DNA from: a virus
Length of the DNA stretch: 41,577 nt
Reading direction: 5' to 3' (one strand)
Virus record (IMG/VR): IMGVR_UViG_3300020131_000076
Location: 1 to 41,577 of that record
Position 1 is the first letter of the stretch. Every line of letters starts with the position of its first letter. The notes under the pieces are model-generated. The model did no database searches. It was not told where the DNA came from and worked only from the letters and a program-made list of their open reading frames with translations. A program made the position numbers and the translations under genes. Shown piece after piece: positions 5,996 to 13,349 of this stretch.

Positions 5996-6011
5996 ATAAC
6001 CTTTCTCCTCA

Positions 6012-6488
6012 TTAAGATAAGTAACCTTGTAAATTGTTCATAAATTCTGATTTTGGGTTTTCTCTCTCAATGCCTTTAAGAAGTGCTTTGTAATTCACAA
6101 TAATTTCGGAGTGATAGAACTCATAAGGGTCTCGGAATGGTGGTTTGGGAATGGTGTCAGCGTCTTCTTGCATCATGACTCGAGCTCGTAAACCGTTTTG
6201 TTTTATCTGCTCTATGAGCTCTTTTTGCAGCTCGAGACTTGCTCTGCTCATTTTCTTAAGCAAATCTCTCTGCTCCATATACAACGCAAATGCTTTTCCG
6301 CTGCGTATTGATTGATAGTAGTGAGTCCAGGCTCTGGATCGTCTGTTTACTTCATCAATGCCTAAAGCTTCAAATTGCCACCACTCTCTAATTAACTTTC
6401 CCATTACTGGGTGCTGCTCCATTTTTGCTTTTGCTGCCATCAATGACTCATGCCTGTTTTCTTTTGCCTTACGTTGACTGAATTGCAT
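6012..6488 (-). CDS. Hypothetical 158-residue protein beside the replication protein
   Basis: Starts at ATG 6488 with AGAGGAACC and overlaps the replication protein gene by 20 bases, so the two are probably translated together. It is rich in Arg, Lys and Met and mainly helical, with no metal or nucleotide motif. Position suggests a replication accessory factor, such as a helicase loader substitute, but there is no P-loop, so this is only inference. Confidence 0.6.
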   Translation of the reverse strand: MQFSQRKAKENRHESLMAAKAKMEQHPVMGKLIREWWQFEALGIDEVNRRSRAWTHYYQSIRSGKAFALYMEQRDLLKKMSRASLELQKELIEQIKQNGLRARVMMQEDADTIPKPPFRDPYEFYHSEIIVNYKALLKGIERENPKSEFMNNLQGYLS

Positions 6489-7311
6489 GGTTCCTCTCTT
6501 GTGGCTTCTCTAAGTGCTTTGATCTAAAGTAATCAAAGTTATTAACGATCACCTCCATGTTCTTTGCTCCCTCTAGGGATTTTTCTTGGGCAACCCAGCC
6601 AAAATAGGCTTCTAGAATGCCTTTAGCTCGTTCTTCAAGAGACTTCTTTTTAAGATCAAGATTTCTTTTCTTGATGAGGGTGGTTATGGTTTGTACAAGA
6701 TTCCAGGCTCTTTTCCTCGCGAACCGCTTATCGATTGGCTGAAAACCGTACGTTGATTCAAAAAGCTCTAAACTGAAATTAACTAACGGGTGACCATACT
6801 TGGGCTCCAATTTATCGTTAGATAAATTACTGTCTGTTTGTTTTGTATGTTCTGTATGTATGTTATGTATAGCATTGCCTTCGCTATGCGTTTGCAATGC
6901 GTTCGCAGCAGTATCAAGTTTCGATCGCATTGCGGTAGTAATGCGCTCTGCAGGTTTTACTTCTTGCTCTTGAGGTGAATCTTTCCAACGTCTTTCAGCA
7001 GACTTACGTGCTTTGTCCCTTTTTTCTTGTGTTATCTCAATTCTTTTTAATACACCATCACTCCAGAAACGAGTTTCGTCAGTCTCAAATGCTATTTCAA
7101 CAATCCTTCTGATTTTCTTTTCGTCACATCGTAATGCGAAGGCATAGCTAGGACATTTGTCTAAAAGTAAGTACCCATCCTGTTCATACAGAAGCTCAAC
7201 TAAACACCAGTAAATTCCTACCCCTTCCATGCCGAACTCCATAGTGATCTCTTGAAGCTTAGGATCATTTCTGGCGCCCAAATCATGATTGAAGTAAAAA
7301 CTTGTCTTCAT
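6469..7311 (-). CDS. Replication protein, DUF4373 (Lin1244/Lin1753-like) N-terminal domain
   Basis: 280 residues. The N-terminus (YFNHDLGARNDPKLQEI, then GMEGVGIYWCLVELLYEQDG) matches the DUF4373 winged-helix domain found in phage replisome organisers, which bind the origin. A charged linker (about 105-170) follows, then a helical C-terminal domain (FESTYGF, then FARKRAWNLVQ), where such proteins usually recruit helicase or its loader. A 350-bp palindrome-rich non-coding segment sits directly upstream, a plausible origin or operator. No separate helicase or polymerase is present, so the phage depends on the host replisome. Confidence 0.75.
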   Translation of the reverse strand: MKTSFYFNHDLGARNDPKLQEITMEFGMEGVGIYWCLVELLYEQDGYLLLDKCPSYAFALRCDEKKIRRIVEIAFETDETRFWSDGVLKRIEITQEKRDKARKSAERRWKDSPQEQEVKPAERITTAMRSKLDTAANALQTHSEGNAIHNIHTEHTKQTDSNLSNDKLEPKYGHPLVNFSLELFESTYGFQPIDKRFARKRAWNLVQTITTLIKKRNLDLKKKSLEERAKGILEAYFGWVAQEKSLEGAKNMEVIVNNFDYFRSKHLEKPQERNHAIQST

Positions 7312-7452
7312 ATTACAGTGACCTTTATTAACTACTCAAAGCTGGGGGCAATTCTTAGGCGTATGGTCAACCAATTGCCGGCGATTAAGAGAGTTCAGAA
7401 GGAAACTCGCCATACTTGCTACAGGAACCCAGCTTTCAATAATTAAAGTGCG

Positions 7453-7470
7453 ACCGACATTTATGTCGGT
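7453..7470. promoter_or_regulatory. Perfect 18-bp palindrome, operator or origin site
   Basis: ACCGACAT and ATGTCGGT are separated by TT. A dyad of this length is typical of a homodimer binding site. It lies about 140 bp upstream of the replication gene and could bind the replication protein or the HTH regulator. No second copy was noticed in the window. Confidence 0.5.
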
Positions 7471-7624
7471 GCCAGCAAGTGCTGAGTTAGAGAGAGGTAT
7501 TCAGCTTCCATCAAGCAACTCTGTGATGGACAAAGGTTTTACCCCTCTCCGACTCAATACTCGCTGTTCTCTTTTTCTTGGCTTGATGCCTGGCTCAGTC
7601 TCACTTTTTAAAACCCAGCCAGAT

Positions 7625-7646
7625 ATCAGGCCAAGAACGGCCTGAT
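7625..7646 (-). terminator. Hairpin downstream of recT
   Basis: ATCAGGCC (7625-7632) and GGCCTGAT (7639-7646) form an 8-bp GC-rich stem with a 6-base loop, starting 17 bases after the recT stop. The minus-strand T-tract (GGGTTTT) is delayed by about 10 bases, so it is an imperfect terminator or an mRNA 3' end. Confidence 0.5.
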
Positions 7647-7662
7647 CTGTCCAGCTAAGACG

Positions 7663-8634
7663 CTAGGTCATAGCGTCAGCTACGTTTTGAGCTATCTCAG
7701 CAGCTTCTTCTGTACTCATGGGAGCCTCACCTTCAGGGATCTGTGATTGAGCAAACTCTTCAAAGGACTGCTCAGTTTCTTGAGTCTCTTCTCCAACAGC
7801 TTCAACAACTGGCTTATCCTTTAGCTTTTTAAGTTCCTTAATAAGGTGGTCAGCCTGAGCTCTGTTTAAGCCCTTAACCTTTTCGACTTTGTAGGTAGTA
7901 CGAATGTAGTCAGCCATTTTGTCTTTGTCGTACTCTTTAGACTCTGCTAGCTGCTTTATTTCGGTAGCTTGGTCTAATGTCATGGGTAAGGGTTTCTTTT
8001 GCCCAGCACTCGTTGAGGTCGCTTGATCCATTTCGTCTTGTGTATAAATACCGCTAAGATCTTGTGGAAAGGCTTTGCGGAGTGCGTGAGCCTCGGCCAC
8101 TTTGGCAATCATGGTTTCAGGTTTAGATGTCCACAGGTTTTTTCCCGTTGAATACTCGGTAAATTTGACTTTAGCGGTAAACCCAACTCTAATACCTTGA
8201 ACCAAACGGTAGACAGTAACCGTGCAATGAGAAACAAAACCCTTTTTGTCATACTCATATTTAGGCTCATCAGTTCCGGCAAACTCACCTGTTCTGGCTG
8301 CGATAATGCGGTAACCATCGATGGAAGTGACATAACTTACCTTCTGTCTGTCACCCTGACCGTACTTAATGAAATACAGCTGATTCATGAGTGGGTCTAG
8401 GCGAGTTCTATAAGCCATCATTAAAAAGAGCTCAAACTCTTGTTGAGTTGCCTCTTTTGCGATCTGGGTCTTAATAAGCTCAATGTGCTTATTGGTTAAA
8501 ATAAGTTGGCCGCTCTTATCAATTTCTGCAGGCTTTACTACCTCTAACTCGCTTGTCTTTTGTTCAGTCTGCTTAGGTTCAGTGTTATTAATGGTTTTCT
8601 CCTCTGGAGGAGTAGTTTTATTTGTATCGTTCAT
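7663..8634 (-). CDS. recT: RecT/Bet-family single-strand annealing protein
   Basis: 323 residues. The core (about 55-210) carries the Bet/RecT pattern: EFELFLMMAYRTRLDPLMNQ, YVTSIDGYRIIAARTGEFAG, a W-SKPETMIAKVAEAHALRKAFP block, and SGIYTQDEM. These proteins anneal single strands and promote phage recombination and replication restart. The N-terminal 50 residues are a Pro/Glu/Thr-rich linker, and the C-terminal tail is acidic, a likely site for SSB contact. No RecE/exonuclease partner is visible nearby. Start ATG 8634 overlaps the end of the small gene upstream. Confidence 0.9.
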   Translation of the reverse strand: MNDTNKTTPPEEKTINNTEPKQTEQKTSELEVVKPAEIDKSGQLILTNKHIELIKTQIAKEATQQEFELFLMMAYRTRLDPLMNQLYFIKYGQGDRQKVSYVTSIDGYRIIAARTGEFAGTDEPKYEYDKKGFVSHCTVTVYRLVQGIRVGFTAKVKFTEYSTGKNLWTSKPETMIAKVAEAHALRKAFPQDLSGIYTQDEMDQATSTSAGQKKPLPMTLDQATEIKQLAESKEYDKDKMADYIRTTYKVEKVKGLNRAQADHLIKELKKLKDKPVVEAVGEETQETEQSFEEFAQSQIPEGEAPMSTEEAAEIAQNVADAMT

Positions 8635-8635
8635 A

Positions 8636-8803
8636 TTAATTTGACCCTATCTCGACATTCATTGAGTTAACAAACCCAACAAACAGCGTGATTAAGCGGT
8701 CACTTTCTTCTTTAGTGAGCAAGTTTTCAGACTCTAGCGTTGAGTGAGTTTGTCTTAAGACTTGCCATACTTTGTCTTCCTTTGTTGTATTTACTTTTTG
8801 CAT
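8636..8803 (-). CDS. Hypothetical 55-residue protein before recT
   Basis: ATG 8803, stop TAA 8636-8638, next to the recT start. The product (MQKVNTTKEDKVWQVLRQ onward) is helical and acidic, with a hydrophobic C-terminal helix (LITLFVGFVNSM). No clear ribosome site; an AT-rich TATATC sits 6-11 bases upstream of the ATG. It could be a RecT partner by position only. Confidence 0.65.
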   Translation of the reverse strand: MQKVNTTKEDKVWQVLRQTHSTLESENLLTKEESDRLITLFVGFVNSMNVEIGSN

Positions 8804-8838
8804 ATTGTTGATATATTTTGGATGTACTTGATTCTCAC

Positions 8839-9000
8839 TTAACCCTGATCTGCTTGGTCAGGGTTTTGTTTTTCGTGCGTGGGGGAGGGATGAATTCTTT
8901 TTCGTCCACCTTTACGTTGAGCACCACGAGTTCTGTTGCCAGAACTTTTTCGTCCTGCAGCAGCGTGCTGATCATGTCGCCCCCAATTACCTCTTGGCAT
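8839..9000 (-). CDS. Small highly basic Gly/Arg protein, KGG-like
   Basis: 53 residues, ATG 9000 after AAGGAACCA, stop TAA 8839-8841. It is very rich in Arg, Gly, His and Lys (RKSSGNRTRGAQRKGGRKR) and resembles small KGG-repeat or nucleic-acid-binding proteins, though I cannot place it in a family. It overlaps the upstream small gene by 14 bases. Its last codons form the stem of a plus-strand terminator hairpin. Possible role: binding DNA or RNA early in infection. Confidence 0.6.
   Translation of the reverse strand: MPRGNWGRHDQHAAAGRKSSGNRTRGAQRKGGRKRIHPSPTHEKQNPDQADQG
8841..8873 (+). terminator. Intrinsic terminator for plus-strand transcription
   Basis: AACCCTGA (8841-8848) pairs with TCAGGGTT (8858-8865) around a 9-base loop, followed by TTGTTTTT. 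It is oriented against the genes here and would stop rightward (antisense) transcripts arriving from the recT region. Confidence 0.65.
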
Positions 9001-9130
9001 TGGTTCCTTTCTTTCGCAAATTGCGAAGAAAATTTTTATACATACCGCTTACGTCGTGCTTCTCAAAAAGATCTTCTACGAACGATGCGGTCAAAACAAA
9101 TATTCCCAAACAAACCATAGCTATGATCAT
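8987..9130 (-). CDS. Hypothetical 47-residue membrane protein
   Basis: ATG 9130 follows TGAGGTACTC, where the TGA is the stop of the previous gene; ribosome site GAGG. A hydrophobic segment at residues 2-17 (IIAMVCLGIFVLTASF) is followed by a basic tail (RNLRKKGTNAKR). Single-span, tail probably cytoplasmic. Function unknown. Confidence 0.65.
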   Translation of the reverse strand: MIIAMVCLGIFVLTASFVEDLFEKHDVSGMYKNFLRNLRKKGTNAKR

Positions 9131-9137
9131 GAGTACC

Positions 9138-9389
9138 TCAAATGGCACTGCTCACTTTCTGCATTGAATACTGCAATGCGCTACATTCATGTTTGTTAAT
9201 ATCCTGTTTTGCAATTTGGAGGTTTAGAAACTCATGTGGTTTAGTTAGTAGCGTCAGGCTTAAGCCAAGAGCCAGCCCAGCAGCTGCGACGTACCACAAA
9301 TACGTGAAATCTAAGCAATAGCTTTTTCGTATAAACTCTCTAGTCTTTGCGTTGTATTCGAGAAAAAATGATGGTGTTACTGTTTTCAT
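9138..9389 (-). CDS. Single-span membrane protein
   Basis: 83 residues with one hydrophobic segment, TYLWYVAAAGLALGLSLTLL (about 29-48), after a basic N-terminal domain. ATG 9389 follows AGAGGAATCCAGTC. First gene after the HTH regulator; it could be an immunity or exclusion function, by position only. Confidence 0.7.
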   Translation of the reverse strand: MKTVTPSFFLEYNAKTREFIRKSYCLDFTYLWYVAAAGLALGLSLTLLTKPHEFLNLQIAKQDINKHECSALQYSMQKVSSAI

Positions 9390-9410
9390 GACTGGATTCC
9401 TCTCTTCAAA

Positions 9411-9596
9411 TTACTTTGATTCCCCCATCCACTTACTAATGGTCTGTCTATGCACGCCAAGAAGTCTTGCTAAAGAAGACTTAGATTCAAATTTATTTGA
9501 GATCAAATGATTGAGGAGAGTTACAGCGACACGTTGCCAATCGACAATACTGGCGATGCGTAACGGTTGTGTATCACTATGATATACTTTGTCCAT
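9411..9596 (-). CDS. Small HTH regulator (Cro/Fis-like)
   Basis: 61 residues. The C-terminus KSSLARLLGVHRQTISKWMG is a classic helix-turn-helix, with the recognition helix around HRQTISKW. I place the start at ATG 9596; an in-frame TTG at 9614 would lie inside the palindrome. The gene heads the leftward early operon, across from the plus-strand integrase, with a 10+10 bp palindrome (9598-9619) touching its start. It is therefore likely autoregulated and controls the lysis/lysogeny choice or integrase. No larger CI-type repressor is seen. Confidence 0.75.
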   Translation of the reverse strand: MDKVYHSDTQPLRIASIVDWQRVAVTLLNHLISNKFESKSSLARLLGVHRQTISKWMGESK

Positions 9597-9597
9597 A

Positions 9598-9619
9598 TTG
9601 GCTTGAAGATTCAAGCCAA
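9598..9619. promoter_or_regulatory. Perfect inverted repeat, probable operator of the HTH gene
   Basis: TTGGCTTGAA and its reverse complement TTCAAGCCAA are separated by 2 bases, one base upstream of ATG 9596. It is placed where a bound repressor would block transcription start or translation. GGCTTGAA recurs once near attP (9738-9745). Confidence 0.6.
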
Positions 9620-9650
9620 AATATTCTTGATAGGACTTTGGAGAGAAAGA

Positions 9651-9695
9651 CTAAACTTGGTTGTGATGCCCCGCTTGGATTCGAACCAAGTTTAG
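9651..9695. other. attP core: tRNA 3' end with inverted core sites
   Basis: Read on the minus strand, 9690-9674 is a perfect tRNA T-arm (CTTGG, loop TTCGAAT, CCAAG) followed by CGGGGCA (9673-9667), the 3' side of an acceptor stem, then T and no CCA. It is flanked by 12-base inverted repeats: CTAAACTTGGTT (9651-9662) and AACCAAGTTTAG (9684-9695). The tyrosine integrase gene starts 150 bp away. This is the expected layout of an attP that recombines into a host tRNA gene and restores its 3' end. The tRNA identity cannot be told from this fragment. Confidence 0.8.
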
Positions 9696-9774
9696 CAAAA
9701 TGAACGAAGTTAAAGCATTTCTGCAGCAAAGCCAGGTGGCTTGAATTTCGCTTTAAAGTATTTCACTTCTGCCA

Positions 9775-9831
9775 AACTGTGTCAACAGTTAAAATTTTCT
9801 TCTCCTCAAGTGTCCAGATTAAGAGTGTCCA
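9775..9831. promoter_or_regulatory. Repeats between attP core and integrase
   Basis: A palindrome AACTGT/ACAGTT with a 4-base spacer (9775-9790) is followed by two direct AGTGTCCA copies (9809-9816 and 9824-9831, 15 bases apart). They may be arm-type integrase sites, excisionase sites, or integrase operators. Confidence 0.45.
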
Positions 9832-9843
9832 AGGTATGCAGCA

Positions 9844-10860
9844 ATGACACATGGTATTAAACCAGATCAAAGCGTATCATGCACACGTTCCATGAGCAGT
9901 GATGATTTTGTGTTGAGATTGTACGCTGAGGGAGCCAGTGATTACACCGTCCAACAATGTCTTTATCGTTTTAATAAACTACTCGCGTGCCAGCCATTTA
10001 CAGAGCAGACAGTACGAGCATTCTTAGCACAACTAACTAGGGAAGGTAAGTCGGCATCAGCAGTGAATAAGTACATTCAGGTGCTTAAGAAAATGGGCAG
10101 ATTCTATGACTACTCCTGGGTAGATAAGTTTAGAAAGCTCCGAGAGCATAACAAAACGAAGATTATCTTATCTGTACAACAACTTAATGATTTCTTCTCA
10201 GCAAGAATTGAAAATAAAAACTACCATTCAGAACACAAAAAGTACGATATGTTTTGGAGGCTTGTAGCGATGACTGGCGCTAGATCCTCAGAAATTAGAA
10301 AACTTACACAATCTGACATTGATCTTATAGGTGGTTTCATTTACATTAACAAAACTAAGACGTACGTAGGGAGGCCATTCCCTATACATGGAGAATTGAA
10401 TAAACTGCTAACACAGTATGTGAGCACACTTAAAGGTGAGCTTCTTTTCCCAACGAGGTATAAAGAACATGAGCCAATTTCATCCGCATCACTTAGAAAA
10501 AACTTTCTCCAAAGAAAAAACCTCTTAGGCATTAAGACAAATATAACTCCGCACTCGCTAAGACATAGCTTTGTAACAAGAATGGCTCTTGATGCGGGAA
10601 TACCTTTGTCCGTAGTACAAAGTTTGGTAGGTCACAAAAAACTTGACACCACTCAAAAATACATTCATAACAATATCTACGCGATGATTGACGCTGTGAA
10701 AAAAGATCCGATTCTACGCGATAACTTAACTGACGATGAAAAAGCAAAGTTGGGAGAAGATGCCCTTCTATCTCTGTATGCCAAGGACAAAAAGGTAAAC
10801 AAGGCTAAGCTACATAAAATAATAGCTGAACTCTATCACCTGTACGACGAGAATGACTAA
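9844..10860 (+). CDS. int: Tyrosine recombinase (integrase)
   Basis: 338 residues. An N-terminal SAM-like core-binding domain (about 19-100) precedes the catalytic domain. Visible catalytic residues: R147 in TGARSSEIR, K172 region, H237-x-x-R240 in HSLRHSF, H264 in GHKKLD, and nucleophile Y273 in QKYIHN. It cuts and joins attP and attB through a covalent tyrosine link. It is the only large plus-strand gene, with attP directly upstream, and it overlaps the endolysin gene tail-to-tail by 4 bases. A C-terminal tail of about 55 charged residues extends beyond the usual end. Confidence 0.93.
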   Translation: MTHGIKPDQSVSCTRSMSSDDFVLRLYAEGASDYTVQQCLYRFNKLLACQPFTEQTVRAFLAQLTREGKSASAVNKYIQVLKKMGRFYDYSWVDKFRKLREHNKTKIILSVQQLNDFFSARIENKNYHSEHKKYDMFWRLVAMTGARSSEIRKLTQSDIDLIGGFIYINKTKTYVGRPFPIHGELNKLLTQYVSTLKGELLFPTRYKEHEPISSASLRKNFLQRKNLLGIKTNITPHSLRHSFVTRMALDAGIPLSVVQSLVGHKKLDTTQKYIHNNIYAMIDAVKKDPILRDNLTDDEKAKLGEDALLSLYAKDKKVNKAKLHKIIAELYHLYDEND

Positions 10861-11897
10861 GTAGTTTGATTTCTAATATCTTTCCAACCTTCAGCTCCAA
10901 TAAATAACATAACTGGTGCTAAACCTGTAAGAATTTGTTCCTGAGTTAGTCCAAGACTTAACCATTGATTGATGAGTGGCAGCAACAGAGCTAATACTGC
11001 TAAGACGAATTTTCTTGATGTATAGCGCTGTATAAGTTCTTGCCATCCTTTTGGCGCTTGAGTTTGCAGAGTGCTAATTGCATCCTCTAACTCCTTAATG
11101 CGAGTGTTTTTTTTCGTTACCATGTCGTTAAATTCTGTTAAAGCACTAGACTCTGTCTCTTTGAGCTTCCGATCCATATAGTCTTTGGTCACTAAACTCT
11201 TTCGTTCTTCTTCCATTTCTGAGACCTTTTTGGTCAACGTATCAATAGTTTTTCCTAGGCCAGTCACTTTTCTTCTGTCATTAGCTAAATATCCCCCACC
11301 TGCTTTATCTTCTGCACCCCATGTTGTACCAACATGCTCGTCAATTTTTTTATCTAGTTCATCTAAAGATGAAGTACTGTATTTCTTAAGAAGTGCTACT
11401 ACTTCCATAGTATCCTTGTCTGGCTCGAGATCTTCGGTTGCCGTAAACGTTACTGATACACATATGTTTGATGAATTTCTATACTCAGTATGAGTATGCC
11501 CTCCCGTAGAGTTTCCAGTGTCATCTGCATTACCAGGGGCAAAACCAAGGACTTGACCTTTTTTAACCGTTTGGCCTACTTTCACAATAATTTTGTCTTT
11601 GGGAAAATGGGCAGCTAACTGTTTATAACCGTTATTGCCTCTAAGAATCAGAAAATTTCCATAGTCTTCTGTTCTCAAAGCTCGCTTAGGTTTGTTATCT
11701 CCTGGGTAGTAAGGATCAGAGTTCTTAAGGTTTGCAATCCAAGATCTTGTAAAGCTATTTACCACTTTCTCAATTACACCGTCAAATGACGCAAAATATT
11801 CTTTAACAGGGACGTCATCAAAGTCATAGCCCTTGTGTGAACTGGAAAAACCTTGGTGAATCTTATTTTTCGATGGGAAACCAACCGACAAACTCAT
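10857..11897 (-). CDS. M23 endopeptidase endolysin fused to a membrane module
   Basis: 346 residues. Residues 1-150 form an M23 (LytM-type) zinc peptidase: H21-x3-D25, H97 in AAHF, and H134-x-H136 in GGHTHTEY. These enzymes cut peptide cross-bridges in peptidoglycan. A coiled-coil linker (about 205-290) leads to two hydrophobic spans (about 296-317 and 322-337) near the C-terminus. There is no signal peptide, so release needs the holin-like protein next door or the enzyme's own C-terminal spans. The membrane part resembles small phage holins in layout. Fusion of lysin and membrane hairpin is unusual. Confidence 0.88.
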   Translation of the reverse strand: MSLSVGFPSKNKIHQGFSSSHKGYDFDDVPVKEYFASFDGVIEKVVNSFTRSWIANLKNSDPYYPGDNKPKRALRTEDYGNFLILRGNNGYKQLAAHFPKDKIIVKVGQTVKKGQVLGFAPGNADDTGNSTGGHTHTEYRNSSNICVSVTFTATEDLEPDKDTMEVVALLKKYSTSSLDELDKKIDEHVGTTWGAEDKAGGGYLANDRRKVTGLGKTIDTLTKKVSEMEEERKSLVTKDYMDRKLKETESSALTEFNDMVTKKNTRIKELEDAISTLQTQAPKGWQELIQRYTSRKFVLAVLALLLPLINQWLSLGLTQEQILTGLAPVMLFIGAEGWKDIRNQTT

Positions 11898-11941
11898 AGT
11901 AGGGCTATCTTAATATCGCTCTAACTTGAGTCTAGTCCTAA

Positions 11942-12277
11942 TTATCTATCAACGTTAAATACCTTCAAAATCCATCTTTCAATTAAAAATGCAGCTGAAG
12001 AAACAATAATTGATATTGCTGCTAAATATCCCATTCCTTTATTCTTGAAATCCCAAAGCCAATTTGTTCTTTCTTCTATAATTTCAACTTTGTTTTTTAT
12101 ATCAGTCAATTCGTTCCTTTTGTCCCACAATGTATCAATTCGTGATTGCATTGTTTTATATGTTTCATCGTGATTCACCTTCCTATCGAGTGCATCGGAA
12201 AGGTTTTTTACCATACCAAATAGTTGTTCTTGTCTCTCGTCAATTCTAATTAATAGCTCTTGGTTGTTTACTTTCAT
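11942..12277 (-). CDS. XhlA-like coiled-coil membrane protein (holin-associated)
   Basis: 111 residues from ATG 12277, which overlaps the previous stop (ATGA). A long coiled coil (DERQEQLFGMVKNLSDAL onward, about residues 13-75) ends in one membrane span (YLAAISIIVSSAAFLIERW, about 87-105). This is the plan of XhlA/hemolysin-type proteins that work with holin and lysin in phage lysis. Located directly upstream of the endolysin gene. An upstream in-frame start 90 bases earlier would overlap the tip protein and lacks support. Confidence 0.75.
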   Translation of the reverse strand: MKVNNQELLIRIDERQEQLFGMVKNLSDALDRKVNHDETYKTMQSRIDTLWDKRNELTDIKNKVEIIEERTNWLWDFKNKGMGYLAAISIIVSSAAFLIERWILKVFNVDR

Positions 12278-13347
12278 AGGAGCAGTCCAGATATAGAAGA
12301 TGAACAATAAGAAAAACCTCCTCGTTGGAAGTAAGCAGCTGGATTGGTAGTAATCTCGCCTGAGCATATATCTAAGGCTATTCTGCCATCTCCGCCCTTG
12401 CCACCACCACCACCAGTTGTTTGACCAGTAGTGTTACTTATGCCGCCTAAGGCTGACAAAATAGCACTAGGACTAATACCTCGAGCTTTACCAGAAATGG
12501 AGCCACCAGTTCCAGAACCACCGTTGTAGGTTGATGTACTTCCGATTTCACCATCCACATTAATAATAGCTGTACTTCCAATATACCCAGCATAGATACG
12601 TGCTAAAGCACCTCCTGGTCCACCGTTTCCTCCAGTTGCAACATTACCGTTATCAAATGCACCACCGCCACCTGAACCCATAAAGAGCTCGACAAGGGTT
12701 TGAATTCCGTATGTACTTCCTTTAGTTCCTCCGACTAAGCCACCACCATAACCATCATCACCTAGGGTGCCATAACTACCACCGCCACCATTCCCTGAGG
12801 TAATGGCGAGCACACCCGCACCACCACCCGCACCATCATTAGCAGCGTTTGAAGAGGTTCCTACACCATTGTACGATTCGCCTTGAACACCAATAACCCC
12901 GTCGGATCGTTTGTGCCCAGCACCTCCTCTAAAACCTTTACCAGCCCCATATACTTGACCATTAAATTGACCGCTGCATGCAGCTACAAAAATACCGTTA
13001 ATATTTCCATCCCAAGCGTCAACGTTAATGCTTCCCGTTATAGAAGCAGCTTCTGGAACTACAACTACCTGAGCTTGCGATGTCCCTGAATCTGTATAAG
13101 TGAACTCTAGGGAGTAAAGCGTTGTAATCGTTCCAGCTGAGTACGACACAACATAATTGTCTTCAAAGTTAGTTCCAGCCCCAGTGCCAGTCATTTGAAT
13201 GATGAAAATTCTTTGTCCTGCCACAAATGATCCAGTTGCAGAAAGCGATTTTGAGCCAGAAGAGCCACTACAGCTAGCTAGGATTGGGGTATAGCTACTT
13301 AAGTCTAAGATACCTGTCCCTCTACCGAGGCCTAAAAATCTTGGCAT
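12274..13347 (-). CDS. Glycine-rich tail tip / receptor-binding protein
   Basis: 357 residues. Residues 1-125 form a Ser/Thr-rich beta domain. From about 130 to 325 the protein is full of glycine clusters (GAGGGAG, GNGGGG, GSGGGGA, TGGGGGKGGDG), as in gp38-type adhesins and other phage tip proteins whose polyglycine helices hold receptor-binding loops. It is the last tail gene before lysis, the usual place of receptor-binding proteins. The loops between glycine runs are the likely host-range determinants. Confidence 0.75.
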   Translation of the reverse strand: MPRFLGLGRGTGILDLSSYTPILASCSGSSGSKSLSATGSFVAGQRIFIIQMTGTGAGTNFEDNYVVSYSAGTITTLYSLEFTYTDSGTSQAQVVVVPEAASITGSINVDAWDGNINGIFVAACSGQFNGQVYGAGKGFRGGAGHKRSDGVIGVQGESYNGVGTSSNAANDGAGGGAGVLAITSGNGGGGSYGTLGDDGYGGGLVGGTKGSTYGIQTLVELFMGSGGGGAFDNGNVATGGNGGPGGALARIYAGYIGSTAIINVDGEIGSTSTYNGGSGTGGSISGKARGISPSAILSALGGISNTTGQTTGGGGGKGGDGRIALDICSGEITTNPAAYFQRGGFSYCSSSISGLLL

Positions 13348-13349
13348 AT

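Larger units (their letters stand above)
7312..7662. other. Non-coding segment with three stem-loops between recT and the replication gene
   Basis: No frame of useful length is supported on the minus strand over 351 bp; the plus-strand frames have no ribosome site or homology. It contains a perfect palindrome (7453-7470), a 7-bp stem-loop (TCCATCA 7507-7513 with TGATGGA 7524-7530) and an 8-bp GC-rich hairpin just after recT (7625-7646). The segment may be the replication origin, a control region for the replication gene, or encode a small RNA. Confidence 0.55.

Noticed and set aside
7252-7645. Two plus-strand frames over the non-coding region
   Set aside because: No ribosome sites or promoter, no recognisable domain, and they cross strong palindromes.
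8818-9120. A 100-codon plus-strand frame
   Set aside because: It is the antisense of two better supported minus genes (8839-9000 and 8987-9130), lacks a ribosome site and contains the terminator.
9666-9695. A functional tRNA gene at the attP site
   Set aside because: Only the T-arm and the 3' acceptor strand are present; no D-arm, anticodon arm or 5' acceptor strand was found upstream.
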